This document shows, one piece after another, positions 1 through 8,804 of a stretch of DNA of 64,000 nt. Where the stretch lies: NCBI GenBank assembly GCA_007858575.1, contig CP042279.1, forward strand, positions 5,706,501-5,770,500, written 5' to 3'. The stretch is from Streptomyces sp. WAC08241 (GTDB lineage Bacteria > Actinomycetota > Actinomycetes > Streptomycetales > Streptomycetaceae). Positions within the stretch are counted from its first letter, which is position 1. Each line of letters begins with the position of its first letter. Below the pieces are notes generated by a model. The model was not told the DNA's origin. It ran no database searches and worked only from the letters and a program-made list of their open reading frames with translations. The translations under genes were made by a program, and so were the position numbers.

Positions 1-1
1 G

Positions 2-40
2 ACAGTGCTGGTCGACGCGATCCGGAAAGCGGTGGCGTAG
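2..40 (+). CDS. Possible C-terminal end of a gene entering from the left
   Basis: Frame 2 reads TVLVDAIRKAVA and then TAG at 38-40. The composition is protein-like, but 12 residues cannot identify a family. The gene would end just before the tRNA-Gly fragment. It may instead be chance. Confidence 0.25.
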   Translation, partial: TVLVDAIRKAVA

Positions 41-48
41 ACGCCGAT

Positions 49-138
49 GATAAAGACGAAGCCCCGGGCCACTGACCCGGGGCTTCGCACAAGAGCGGAT
101 GACGGGAATCGAACCTGTGCTATGAGCTTGGGAAGCTC
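49..138. repeat. Decayed tRNA-Gly 3' fragment with its terminator, candidate att site
   Basis: These 90 bases match 12146-12235 in direct orientation with about six mismatches. The match covers a GC-rich hairpin (GAAGCCCCGGG with its complement) and the tRNA-Gly sequence from the 3' end through the anticodon arm. It then stops abruptly in the anticodon stem. Here the T-stem pairing is spoiled and the 5' half of the tRNA is absent, so this is not a working tRNA. A 3' tRNA fragment on one side and an intact tRNA on the other is the usual footprint of site-specific integration. Confidence 0.75.
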
Positions 139-309
139 CCGGCACTTGGGGCCGCATACGACGTCTGAGCTGTAGGAACGCGCACCTACGGCCTCGCTGT
201 GGTTGCTTGGGCGACCCCTCCGCTGACCGCTGTTCACCGTCCCTACCGGCACGTTGTGGCACGGCCTCCCCTGCTGGGACGGGGGCGACGCCGGTGGGGG
301 ATTCCCGGT

Positions 310-1284
310 TCAGGGTCTCCGGGGCTCGATGGCGGGGGTGCGCAGGTCCTCGTCCAGGATGCCGCTCCTCGCGATGAGGTACGCAAGCTGTGCGCGGCTG
401 CGGCTGCCCAGTTGTTCCGAGGCCCTGCGGACGTGGGTGGCCACGGTGCGGGCGCTCATGCCGAGGCGACCGGCGATGGTCTCGTCGGTGTAGCCGTTCA
501 CCATGAGGTGCAGGACGGCCCGGCGGGTCTCGTCGGTGAGCAGGGGCGGCCGGTGCTCGGTCGGCGTGTGCCGCAGGGGTGCGGCGCGCTCCCACGACTT
601 GTCGAAGATGCCGACGAGGTAGCGGATCATCCCGGGGTGCTCGATGACCAGGGCGAGCTGCTGCCGCTCCGCTTCGGGGTCGGAACGAAGGCGACCTTCC
701 GGTCGCAGACGATCAGGCGGTCGAACACCTCGTCCAGGGTGCGGACTTCGGCACCCGCGACGGAGACGCCCTCGACGTAGGCGAGCGTCGGGGCATGGGA
801 GCGGACGGTGTGCTGGTAGATGGTCCGCTGCCGGATGCCGCGCTCCAGGGCGGCCACGTCGCTGGCGAGCGCCTTCTCCAGCAGTTGCGCCGGCCGGCCG
901 CCGCCGGGCTGGGCGGTCAGGAGCTCCTCCTTGCAGGACCGCACGACCGAGGCCAGCGTGGCGCTGATGGAATCCGCGCCGCTGATCGCGTGGATGCCGC
1001 TGCCGCCGCCCGTGTGGGCGCGGTAGACCTCGTCCGCCCGGTGCATGGAGACACGGGCCGCCGCCAGGGCGCGCTGCTCTCCTCGATGCCCGTCTCCAGC
1101 GGGCGCATCACGGCGTTGGCCGCGAGTCCCGGGGAAGGGGCATCAGACGGCCGTCGGGAAGTTTCCGCAGGAGGCCCAGGGCCAGCAGGCACTGCGGGCA
1201 TTCCCGCGCCGGGAGGTCGCCCCGGACGGCTGCCTCGTAGAAGGCCAGCCCCTCGTCGCAGAGCTCGACAGGTGGAACTCGCAC
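310..1284 (-). CDS. LuxR-type regulator with PLD-like middle domain (copy 1)
   Basis: A DNA-binding regulator of about 325 residues. The N-terminal part has an ELCDEG motif followed by helices like a TrmB-type winged helix. The middle part (RTIYQHTV...LAYVEGV...EVRTLDEVFDRLIVCDRKVAFVP) resembles the PLD-like sensor region of TrmB/LuxR hybrids. The C-terminus is a LuxR helix-turn-helix (DETIAGRLGMSARTVATHV, then SRSRAQLAYLIARSGIL). At least two single-base breaks (near 628 and 1130) split it. The start is put at GTG 1284, and an ATG at 1300 is possible. It is clearly paralogous to the regulator at 22535-23514, matching it along the whole length. It is divergent from the peptide gene at 1440 and probably controls that gene and the operon behind it. 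Its ligand is unknown. Confidence 0.85.
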
Positions 1285-1439
1285 CTCTGTCCGTTTTCAT
1301 GCACATATGGTCATCCTTCAAGTCTCTGCATTGCGTGATCATGCTCCCGGATTTCCCTGTTCCCGGCGAGAAGGTCGGCACATGATTTCTGTCACGGGCC
1401 AGAGAAACCTGGCCGGGCAGAAATCGATCAGGGGAACCA
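1285..1439. promoter_or_regulatory. Divergent promoter region between regulator and peptide gene
   Basis: This 155-base gap separates the regulator start (leftward) from the 47-codon gene (rightward). It must carry both promoters and is the likely regulator binding site. It is somewhat richer in A and T (TTTTCATGCACATATGGTCA around 1294-1313) than its surroundings. I see no operator that I could name. Confidence 0.45.
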
Positions 1440-1583
1440 ATGCTCAAGTCGACTCTCCGACAGCTCCTCGGCGCACTCGTCGTGACCGTTCTCGCGACGC
1501 TCGGATTCGTTGCGAGCAACGAATCCGCGGAGCGGGAAGAGATTGTCGTCCTCGCCCTCGAGAGCGACTCGCAGTGGGGTTGA
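1440..1583 (+). CDS. Small exported or membrane peptide ending in ESDSQWG (47 aa)
   Basis: A short gene with ATG at 1440, purine-rich AGGGGAA just upstream and TGA at 1581-1583. The product starts with positive residues (MLKSTLRQ) and has a hydrophobic stretch of about 17 residues (LLGALVVTVLATLGFVA). It then continues with NESAEREE and an acidic, Trp-containing tail (ALESDSQWG). This is the shape of a secretion signal followed by a 20-residue mature peptide. No Cys is present, so it is not a lanthipeptide precursor. It lies divergent from a LuxR-type regulator and 53 bases ahead of the biosynthetic operon. The regulator/peptide layout recurs at 22.5-23.9 kb, where the peptide has EPSWE repeats. 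I infer a signalling peptide. A small membrane protein is the alternative. Confidence 0.7.
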   Translation: MLKSTLRQLLGALVVTVLATLGFVASNESAEREEIVVLALESDSQWG

Positions 1584-1636
1584 CCGGGTCAGCCCCTCCC
1601 CTCCCCGGATTGTGAATTTCTAGTTACAGGAGAGAC

Positions 1637-2852
1637 ATGTCGGCCCTTCCCGTTTCTGCCTGGCCACTGCCCGTCTTCGACGGGCTCCAGGAGAGGCTGG
1701 GAGACCTGAAGGACTCGGGTCTGTACCGAGAATTCACCCCTGCTCGTACCTGGCGGACCAGCCCGGGCATGCGATGCATCAGGGACGCCGCATCCAGGTC
1801 TGGTGCACCAACGACTACCTGGGCATGAGCCAGAACACGCAGGTCATGCACGCGCAGATCGCCTCGACGCTGCGGCACGGCACCGGCAACGGAGGCTCCC
1901 GCAACATCGCGGGCACCAGCGACGCCCACGTGGCGCTGGAGACCCGGCTGGCGGCCTGGCACGGCAAGGACCGCGCCTTGGTGTTCACCAGCGGATACGT
2001 CGCCAATGTCGAAACGCTGAGCACCCTGCTCGCGGCCGTGCCGGACATGGTGGTCTTCTCGGACTCGCTCAACCACCGCTCATTGATCGAGGGAATCCGG
2101 GCCTCCAAGAACCGAAGGCACATTTTCCCGCACAATGATGTCGAAGCCTTGGACGAGATGCTCGGCCAATACCCTTCGGAGCGACCGAAGTTGATTGTCT
2201 TCGAATCCGTGTACTCGATGGACGGGGACGTCGCACCGATCGCCGAGATCTGTGATCTGGCCGAGCGTCACCATGCTCTGACCTATCTGGACGAGACGCA
2301 CGCGATCGGTGTGAACGGACCTTCCGGGGCCGGTATATGCGAGGAAATCGGGGAACACCGCCCGACGTTCGTCCAGGGCGTGTTCGGCAAGGCGATCGGC
2401 ACCACCGGTGGCTACGTCGCCGGCCCCGAGACCGCCCTGGACTACGTCCGCTCCCACGCGCCCGGATTCATCTTCACCACCACCATCCCCCGTTCGAGCC
2501 TGGACGCCACCCAGCGCAGTCTCGACGTCATCCAGGGCCCGACGGGCGCCGAACTCCGCGTGAAACTGCGGGAGAACGCGGCACTGATGCGCGGTCTCCT
2601 GCGCGAGGCGCGCATCGACTTCATCGACGCCCCCACCCACCTGGTCCCGGTGCTGGTCCCGGGCGGTGAGCGGGTCAAGAAGATCTCGCGCCGCCTCCTG
2701 GACGAGTACGGCGTCTACGTCCAGCCCATCAACTTCCCGTCCGTGGCGAAGGGGGCGAGCGCTTCCGGGTCACGGTCGCGCCGTTCCGTACCCGCACGGA
2801 GATCGAGGGATTCGTACGGGCTCTGCGCGCCTGCCTCGACGACATCCGATAG
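1637..2852 (+). CDS. 5-aminolevulinate synthase-like alpha-oxoamine synthase
   Basis: PLP enzyme of about 405 residues, the usual ALAS length, that would condense glycine (or another amino acid) with an acyl-CoA and release CO2. The N-terminus FDGLQERLGDLKDSGLYREF and the WCTNDYLGMS motif are ALAS-like. TGNGGSRNIAGTS, DETHAIG and the PLP-lysine segment FGKAIGTTGGYVAG are conserved, as is GFIFTTTIPRS. Streptomyces make haem precursors by the glutamyl-tRNA route, so an ALAS in a cluster points to secondary metabolism, for example C5N-type units. Start ATG 1637 follows an AGGAGAG ribosome site. Two breaks (near 1750 and 2752) have to be repaired, and the true C-terminus (RALRACLDDIR) then ends at TAG 2850. 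It is the first enzyme gene of the operon. Confidence 0.88.
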
Positions 2853-2891
2853 CGCAGCCCTTCCACTTCACCGAACCAAGGAGATCCGCTC

Positions 2892-3745
2892 GTGCAGATC
2901 AAGGAAATCACCCCGTTCATCGGCTCGGAGCTGACCGGTGTCGGCTACGAGGAACTCCGGGACCCCGAGGTCTTCGCCCAGCTCGTCGACATCGTGCACC
3001 GCCGCGAACTGGCCGTCGTCCGGGGCCTGGACATCACCCCCGAGCAGCAGATCGAGCTGGCGTCCCGGATCGGCCGGCCCGTGCCGTTCCTCATGGCCAA
3101 GTACCGGCACCCCGAGCACCCGGAGATCATGATCTCCTCCAACGCCATGAAGGCGAACCGTCCCGTCGGCGTCGCCCGGGTCGGCAACTTCGGCACCAGG
3201 ACTCCTCGTACACGAAGGACCCGGCGCCCTACACGATGCTGCACGGCGTCGAGGTACCCGCCACCAGCGGCCACACGCTCTACGCCAGCGCCCTCGACGT
3301 CTACGACCGGCTGCCGCAGGAGTGGAAGGACAGGATCGCCGGCCGCACCGCCCTGCACACCGTCAGCAAGCGCCAGCGGATCTCGCCCGAGCACGTCGGG
3401 CTCTCCATCGCCGAGCTGAAGGCGCTGGTCGAGACGGAGTACCCGCCGACCGAGCACCCGCTGGTCAAGCACGACCCGGTCACCGGCCGCCCGTACCTCT
3501 ACGGCGCCCCCGAGTACATGGACTCCGTCGTGGGCTTCGACGCCAACGAGAACGCGGAGTTCTTCGCCCTCGTCGACCGGCTCGTCCAGGACCCCGAGCA
3601 CGTCTACACCCACCGCTGGACGACGAACGACCTGGTGGTGTGGAAGACGGCGACCACCTACCACGCGGCCACTGCGGTCGACCCCGGTGTCACGCGGACC
3701 GTGCACCGGGTGAGCATCGAAGAGGGCGAGAAGTGGGCGGCATAG
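2892..3745 (+). CDS. TauD/TfdA-like Fe(II)/2-oxoglutarate dioxygenase
   Basis: A non-haem iron oxygenase of about 285 residues. Restoring one missing T near 3193 gives NFWHQDSSYTKDPAPYTML, whose HxD pair is the iron-binding motif. The later VWKTATTYHAA and RTVHRVSI segments supply the distal His and the 2-oxoglutarate Arg region. GTG start at 2892, after AAGGAG at 2878-2883. It would hydroxylate or desaturate an intermediate of the cluster; the substrate is unknown. Its end overlaps the next gene. Confidence 0.85.
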
Positions 3746-4690
3746 CCGACTTCGACGTGGCTTTCCCCTCCGCGAGGGCCGACATCCGGGCCATGTCCGC
3801 GGCTTCGGGCGTCCCCCTCGCGGACCTGGCACGGATCACCCACTGCGAGACCTTCCCGGTGCTCGCGGAGGGCGAGGACGCCTGGGAGCTCGCCCTCGCC
3901 GCCGCCCGGACGGTCCTGGACCGCAGTGGGGTGGCCCCCGACCGGATCCGGCAGGTGGTCTACGCCGGGTCCGGCGCCTGGGACCGGCCCTTCTGGTCGC
4001 CCGCGGCGAAGGTGGCCCACGCCCTCGGCATCGAGGACGCCCACTGCTTCGAGGTGACCAACTTCGCAACGCGGGCATGACCGCCGTCCGGCTCCTGTCC
4101 ACTGCGGGAGCCCTGGACGAGAACACGTACGCGCTGGTCCTCGTCGGGGACCGGCTGAGCCGGATGGTTGACTACCGTGACCCCGATTCCAAGGCTCTGT
4201 TCAACTTCGGTGATGCGGCTGCGGCGGTGCTGCTGGGCGGCGGTCCGAGCCGTTTCCGCGTCGTCCACTCGGCGATGCGCACCGATGGGAGCTGGGCCGA
4301 CTACTACGCCGGTGAGCTGACGGACGGACGCGTGCTGATCCGGCGCGCGGAGCACCGCAAGGGTCTCGGAGAAGCCTACGTACGGCACTTCACCGCCCTG
4401 GTGGACGAGACGGTGGCCGCGCTCGGCATCACGCCGGGGACATCGCCCACTTCCTGATCAACCACGGCGACCGTGACATGCACCAGCGGCTGCTGGCCTG
4501 CCTGGGCATCCCGGCCGGCCGGAGCGTCTTCAACTACGACCGGCTGGCCCACATGGGCGGAGCGGACACCCTCATCGCGCTGAAGGACCTCGAGCGCGGG
4601 GACCGGCTGCGGCACGGCGACCTGATCATGCTCGCCACCAGCGCGATGGGCTTTAGCTGGGGCATTACGACCTTGGAGTATCTCGGATGA
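3733..4690 (+). CDS. KASIII-like 3-oxoacyl-ACP synthase family protein
   Basis: A thiolase-fold enzyme of about 318 residues. GTG 3733 overlaps the end of the dioxygenase gene; ATG 3793 is an alternative start. A missing T near 4067 hides the catalytic Cys. Repaired, the segment reads TNFCNAGMTAVRLL. The catalytic His lies in FLINHGDRDMHQRLL (after a second break near 4440). The place of the FabH Asn (usually GNTS) reads HMGGADTLIAL, so the triad looks modified, as in acyltransferring members such as CerJ-type enzymes. It may form C-C, C-O or C-N bonds with an acyl-CoA. The stop overlaps the next start by four bases (ATGA). Confidence 0.8.
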
Positions 4691-5885
4691 AGATCCTCGT
4701 CATTCACCAGGTGCCGTACCGGAAGATCGGCTACGACCGCGGCCTCGACCACGGCCGCCACGAGGTGACCTACATCGGGTACCCGCACCGGATGGCCGAC
4801 CTCCCCGACGGTCTGCCGGCGCGGCGGATCACCCTCGACGCGAACGAGGACCTGGTCGCCGGGATCCTCGCCCGCACCTCGCCCGCCGACGGCTACGAGA
4901 AGGTGCTCTCGCTCTCCGAGTTCGGCATCATCGAAGCCTGCCACGTACGCCGCCACCTGGGCATCGAGGGACCGGACCTCGCCGCCGTCGAGCGGGTACG
5001 GGACAAGGTGCGGATGAAGGAAGCACTGGCCGGCTCGGAGCTGCGCCACCCCGGTTCGCCGCCGGGCCCGCGCCGGACGGCACCCTGCCGTGGACCGGGC
5101 GTACGGTCTCAAGCCGCGCCAGGGCGCATCCAGCGAGGACGTCACGGTCCACGCGACCGCCCGTGAGGCGCTCGACGCCCACGGGCGGCTGACCGACCCC
5201 GCGGAGTTCCAGCTTGAGGAGCACATCGACGGCGACATCCTGCACGCCGACGGGCTGTTGGTCGGCGGCCGGCTGGTCGACCTGGCGGTCAGCCGGTACG
5301 TCAACAAGCCGGTCGAGTACGCGCACGGAACCCCGCTCGGCTCGCACCAGGAGCCGTGCGCACCCGCGCAGCGCACCCTCGCCGAGCAGGTGGTGAAGGT
5401 CCTCGGCATCGAGGAGGGCTGCATCCACCTGGAGTTCTTCGAGACGGCCACCGGCGAACTGGTCTTCCTGGAGGTGGCCAACCGGGTGGGCGGCGCGGCC
5501 GTGGTCTCCACGCACGAGCTGCACACCGGGGTGCACCTGCCCTCGCACGAGATCGCTGTCCGGCTCGGCCTGGACCGGCCGCCGGCCGGCTCCGCCCAGC
5601 GGCCGTCACCACGGCTGGCTCGCCTTCCCCGGCCACCATCTGGCGGCCGGTGAGGTGCGGACGGTCGACGTACCCGAGTGGATCAGGACCCATCCGTGTC
5701 TGGACGTCCTCCACGTCCTCGCGCCGGACCAGGAGACCCCACGCCACATCACCTACCAGGAGTGGGAGGTTCCGGTGTTCATCGAGGCGTCGCACACCGA
5801 CGCGGACGAGCTGCGCCGGTTCCTGGAGGAGTGCGCCCGTGCGGTCTCGGTCCGCACCGCCCCGGCCCGGCGGGTGGCGGCGTGA
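4687..5885 (+). CDS. ATP-grasp carboxylate-amine ligase
   Basis: A protein of about 400 residues with an ATP-grasp domain. VLKPRQGASSEDV is the ATP-binding lysine region, EFQLEEHIDGDILHADGLLVGG the central strand, and HLEFFETATGELVFLEVANRVGG the Mg-binding Glu/Asn motif. It would activate a carboxylate as acyl phosphate and join it to an amine. Breaks near 5060-5090 and 5600 are needed to connect the parts. It overlaps both neighbours by four bases, so it is translationally coupled. Substrates cannot be read from the sequence. Confidence 0.8.
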
Positions 5886-6917
5886 GCGCCCCGGTCCGCA
5901 CCACACGGCTGATCACGCAGCGTCGTCGGCCCCGGGGCATGCCCGTACCCGAGGACTTCGCCGGGACGGAGCTGCCCTGGTGGCGCCGGCCGAGGCCAGG
6001 CGGTGGTGGAGAACCTGTGGCTCTCCGTGGATCCGTACATGCGTGAGGCCATGGACGCGGAGTGGGAGCTGGGCGCTCCGCTGGAGGGCCGTTCGATCGG
6101 CCGGGTCGTGGAGTCACGCAGCGTCGGACTGCCCGTCGGGGCCCTGGTGTTCCACCGGAGGGCTGGCGGACCCACGCCGTGGTGTCCGAGGCCGAGGTGC
6201 GCGTCCTGCCCCGGTACGAGGGCGTCGCCACCGAGTCCTTCCTCGGGCTGCTCGGTGGCACCGGCCTGACAGCGTATGTCGCGCTGACCCGTATCGCCCG
6301 GTTGAGGGCCGGTGAGGCGGTGTACGTCTCGGCCGCCGCGGGCGGCGTCGGGACGGCGGCCGGCCGGCTGGCGCGGCTGCTGGGGGCCGGCCGGATCGTC
6401 GGCAGCGCCGGTTCCCCGGCGAAGGTCCGGCTGCTCACCGAGGAACTCGGCTACGACGCGGCCTTCGACCACCGTGCCGGGCTTTCCCTGTCCGGGCAGT
6501 TGGCTCGGGCGGCGCCCGACGGCATCGACGTCTACATCGACAACGTGGGCGGCGACCACCTGGAGGCGGCGATCGGGGCGATGCGTGAGGACGGGCGGAT
6601 CGCCTGGTGCGGAGCCATCGCGCAGTACAACGCGGGATGCGCCCCGGCGGCCCCCGCAACCTCTTCGACCTCGTGGAGAAGAGCATCCGGCTGGAGGGCT
6701 TCTCGTCTCCCGCCACCGCGACGCGCAAGCGGAGCTGGAGGAGTTCCTGGTCCCGCACCTGCGTTCGGGTCGGATCACCGACCGGCTCAGCGTGACCGAG
6801 GGCTTCGAGCGGACCGTCGACGCCTTCCTCGGGATGCTGCGCGGCGAGAACACCGGCAAGGCGGTCGTACGGCTGGGCCCGGCCGACCCGGAGCCGGTCT
6901 CCGACGACACCCCCTGA
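5882..6917 (+). CDS. Zinc-less MDR oxidoreductase (leukotriene B4 dehydrogenase/CurA type)
   Basis: NADPH-dependent enone or alkenal reductase of about 345 residues. The start TRLITQRRRPRGMPVPEDF, the ENLWLSVDPYMRE motif, EGRSIGRVVES, GLLGGTGLTAYVAL and the nucleotide-binding VYVSAAAGGVGTAAGRLARLLGA are typical. IDVYIDNVGGDHLEAAI is also conserved. GTG 5882 overlaps the preceding TGA. At least four single-base breaks lie near 5985, 6165, 6640 and 6705. It probably reduces a conjugated double bond made by an upstream enzyme. Confidence 0.85.
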
Positions 6918-6928
6918 GCGAGGGTTCC

Positions 6929-7514
6929 ATGGCACACGTCCGTACCGGACTGCACATCAGCATCGTGACGCTCGGTTCCGCCCACCGGGTCTGCGCCATC
7001 TGGAGCGTACGGGGACTGCCCCGGGGAGCATCCGTGCGAGTTCCCCGGCGCCCTGCTGCTGCCGCGCAGAGGAGCGGAGCAGGACTGGGCCGTCGAGACG
7101 GCACTGGCGGCGGTCCTGGAGCAAGGCGCCGGGGGCGGTCCCGTCTGTGTGGACCTCACCACCACGGCCGGCGGAATAGAGGCGGCCGGGCTGCGGACCG
7201 GGCTGTGCGCCTCCGATCTGCTGCACCTGGCCCGTACGGCGCTCGGCGAGGACCAGCGGGAATGGGCCGAGCTGGCCCGGGCCGACCCGGCTGCTTTCCA
7301 CAGTACGGCCGCACGGCCGTACACGCTGCGGCAGCAGGCGGCGTGCCTGGTCACCCGGAGCCCGAACGGTCCGCACAAGGACGTCACGCTGTTGCACGCA
7401 CGGCAGGACACGGTCCTGCGCGACTACACGGTGGGGTTGCTGACGTCGGCCGGGACCACCGACGCCACCGAGGGCACCGAGACCGCCCGTCCTTCCCACC
7501 CCAGGAGACACTGA
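6929..7514 (+). CDS. Orphan protein within the operon
   Basis: I do not recognise this protein of about 195 residues. It starts MAHVRTGLHISIVTLG behind a GAGGG ribosome site. It continues, after a break around 7030-7140, with VCVDLTTTAGGIEAAGL and RTALGEDQREWAELARADP, and ends with AACLVTRSPNGPHKDVTLLHARQ and a polar tail. No signal peptide or membrane segment is visible. Its position, starting 11 bases after the reductase and touching the aminotransferase start, says it works in the same pathway. Confidence 0.6.
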
Positions 7515-8804
7515 TGCGCCTGCCCGTGGAACTCGAACCCGAACCGACCGCGCCGGCGGAGCCGCCGACCCGGGCGGTGGAGCCGGGGCGCGGGGTGCTG
7601 CCCCGGCCCGGTCGCGTGGGAGCGCCACTTCTCCCGCAGCGCCCACGCCATGGTGCCCTCCGAGGTCCGCTCCTCTTCTCCGTGGCCGCCCTCCCCGGCA
7701 TCGTCTCGCTGGCGGGCGGCATGCCGGACGTCTCCGCCCTCCCGTCGGAGACCATGGCCGGGATCCTCGCCGATGTGGTGCGCGAGCACGGCCCGACGGC
7801 GCTCCAGTACGGGTCGGCGCAGGGCGACCCCGGGCTGCGGGAAAGCATCTGCTCCGTGATGGCGGCCGAGGGGATCTCCGCTCGCCCGGAGGACGTCATG
7901 GTCACTGTGGGCTCCCAGCAGGCCCTGGACCTGCTGGCCCGGGTCCTGCTCGACCCGGGGACACGGTGGTGACCGAGGGCCCCACGTACGTCACCGCCCT
8001 CGGTACGTTCAAGGCGGTCGGCGCCCGGGTGGTGCAGGTCGCCATGGACCGCGCCGGGGTGATCCCGGACGAACTGGCTGCGGCCTTCGGCCGGTTGACG
8101 GCCGAGGGACGGCCTGCGAAGTTCTTCTACACCGTCCCCACCTTCCAGAACCCCACCGGTGCCACCGTCCCGGCGGGCCGCCGCGCCCAGATCCTGGAGG
8201 TCTGCCGCAAGGCCCGGGTCCTCGTGGTGGAGGACAACCCGTACGGCCTGCTGCACTACGACGCCGCTCCCACCCGGGCCCTGTGCGCCGACGACCCCGA
8301 CCGGGTGGTCTACCTCGGGTCCTTTCCAAGACACTGGCGCCGGGCCTGCGGGTGGGCTGGGCGCACGCACCGGCCGCCCTGACCGCCAAGCTGGTGCTCG
8401 CCGCGGAGAGCGCCATGCTGTCCCACTCGGCACTCGCCCAGCTCACCGTGGACCGCTACCTGCGCACCGAGCCGTGGCAGGAACGTCTCGGCGAGTTCCG
8501 CGCGGGCTACCGCACCCGGCGGGACGCCATGCTGCGCGCACTCTCCGCCTCGATGCCCGCCGGGGTGTCGTGGACCGTCCCGGACGGCGGGTTCTTCGTC
8601 TGGGTGACGCTCCCGGAGGGCCTGGACTCCCGGGAACTGCTCCCCCACGCGCTGGCGGCGGGCGTCGCGTTCGTCCCGGGCACCGGCTTCTACGCGGACG
8701 GCCGCGGCACCCGGCATCTGCGGCTGTCCTTCTCGTACCCGCCGGCGGAGCTGATCGACGAAGGCGTACGCCGGCTGGCCGCGGTGATCGCCGCGCAACT
8801 GTGA
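7514..8804 (+). CDS. PLP-dependent aminotransferase class I/II (LysN/MocR-domain type)
   Basis: About 430 residues. It has SLAGGMPDVSALPSE, LQYGSAQGDPGLRESI, VTVGSQQALDLLARVLLDPGD, FYTVPTFQNPTGA, VVEDNPYG and the PLP-lysine segment SFSKTLAPGLRVGW. This is the 2-aminoadipate aminotransferase (LysN) type that also forms the C-terminal half of MocR regulators. There is no GntR helix-turn-helix, so it is an enzyme and not a regulator. ATG 7514 overlaps the previous TGA by one base. Breaks occur near 7600-7680, 7965 and 8325. It could aminate a keto acid or keto intermediate. Confidence 0.85.

Noticed and set aside
1637..2852. Haem-pathway hemA
   Set aside because: Streptomyces form aminolevulinate from glutamyl-tRNA, and the gene is in a secondary-metabolism operon.
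7514..8804. A MocR-type regulator
   Set aside because: The aminotransferase domain is present, but no N-terminal GntR helix-turn-helix precedes it.
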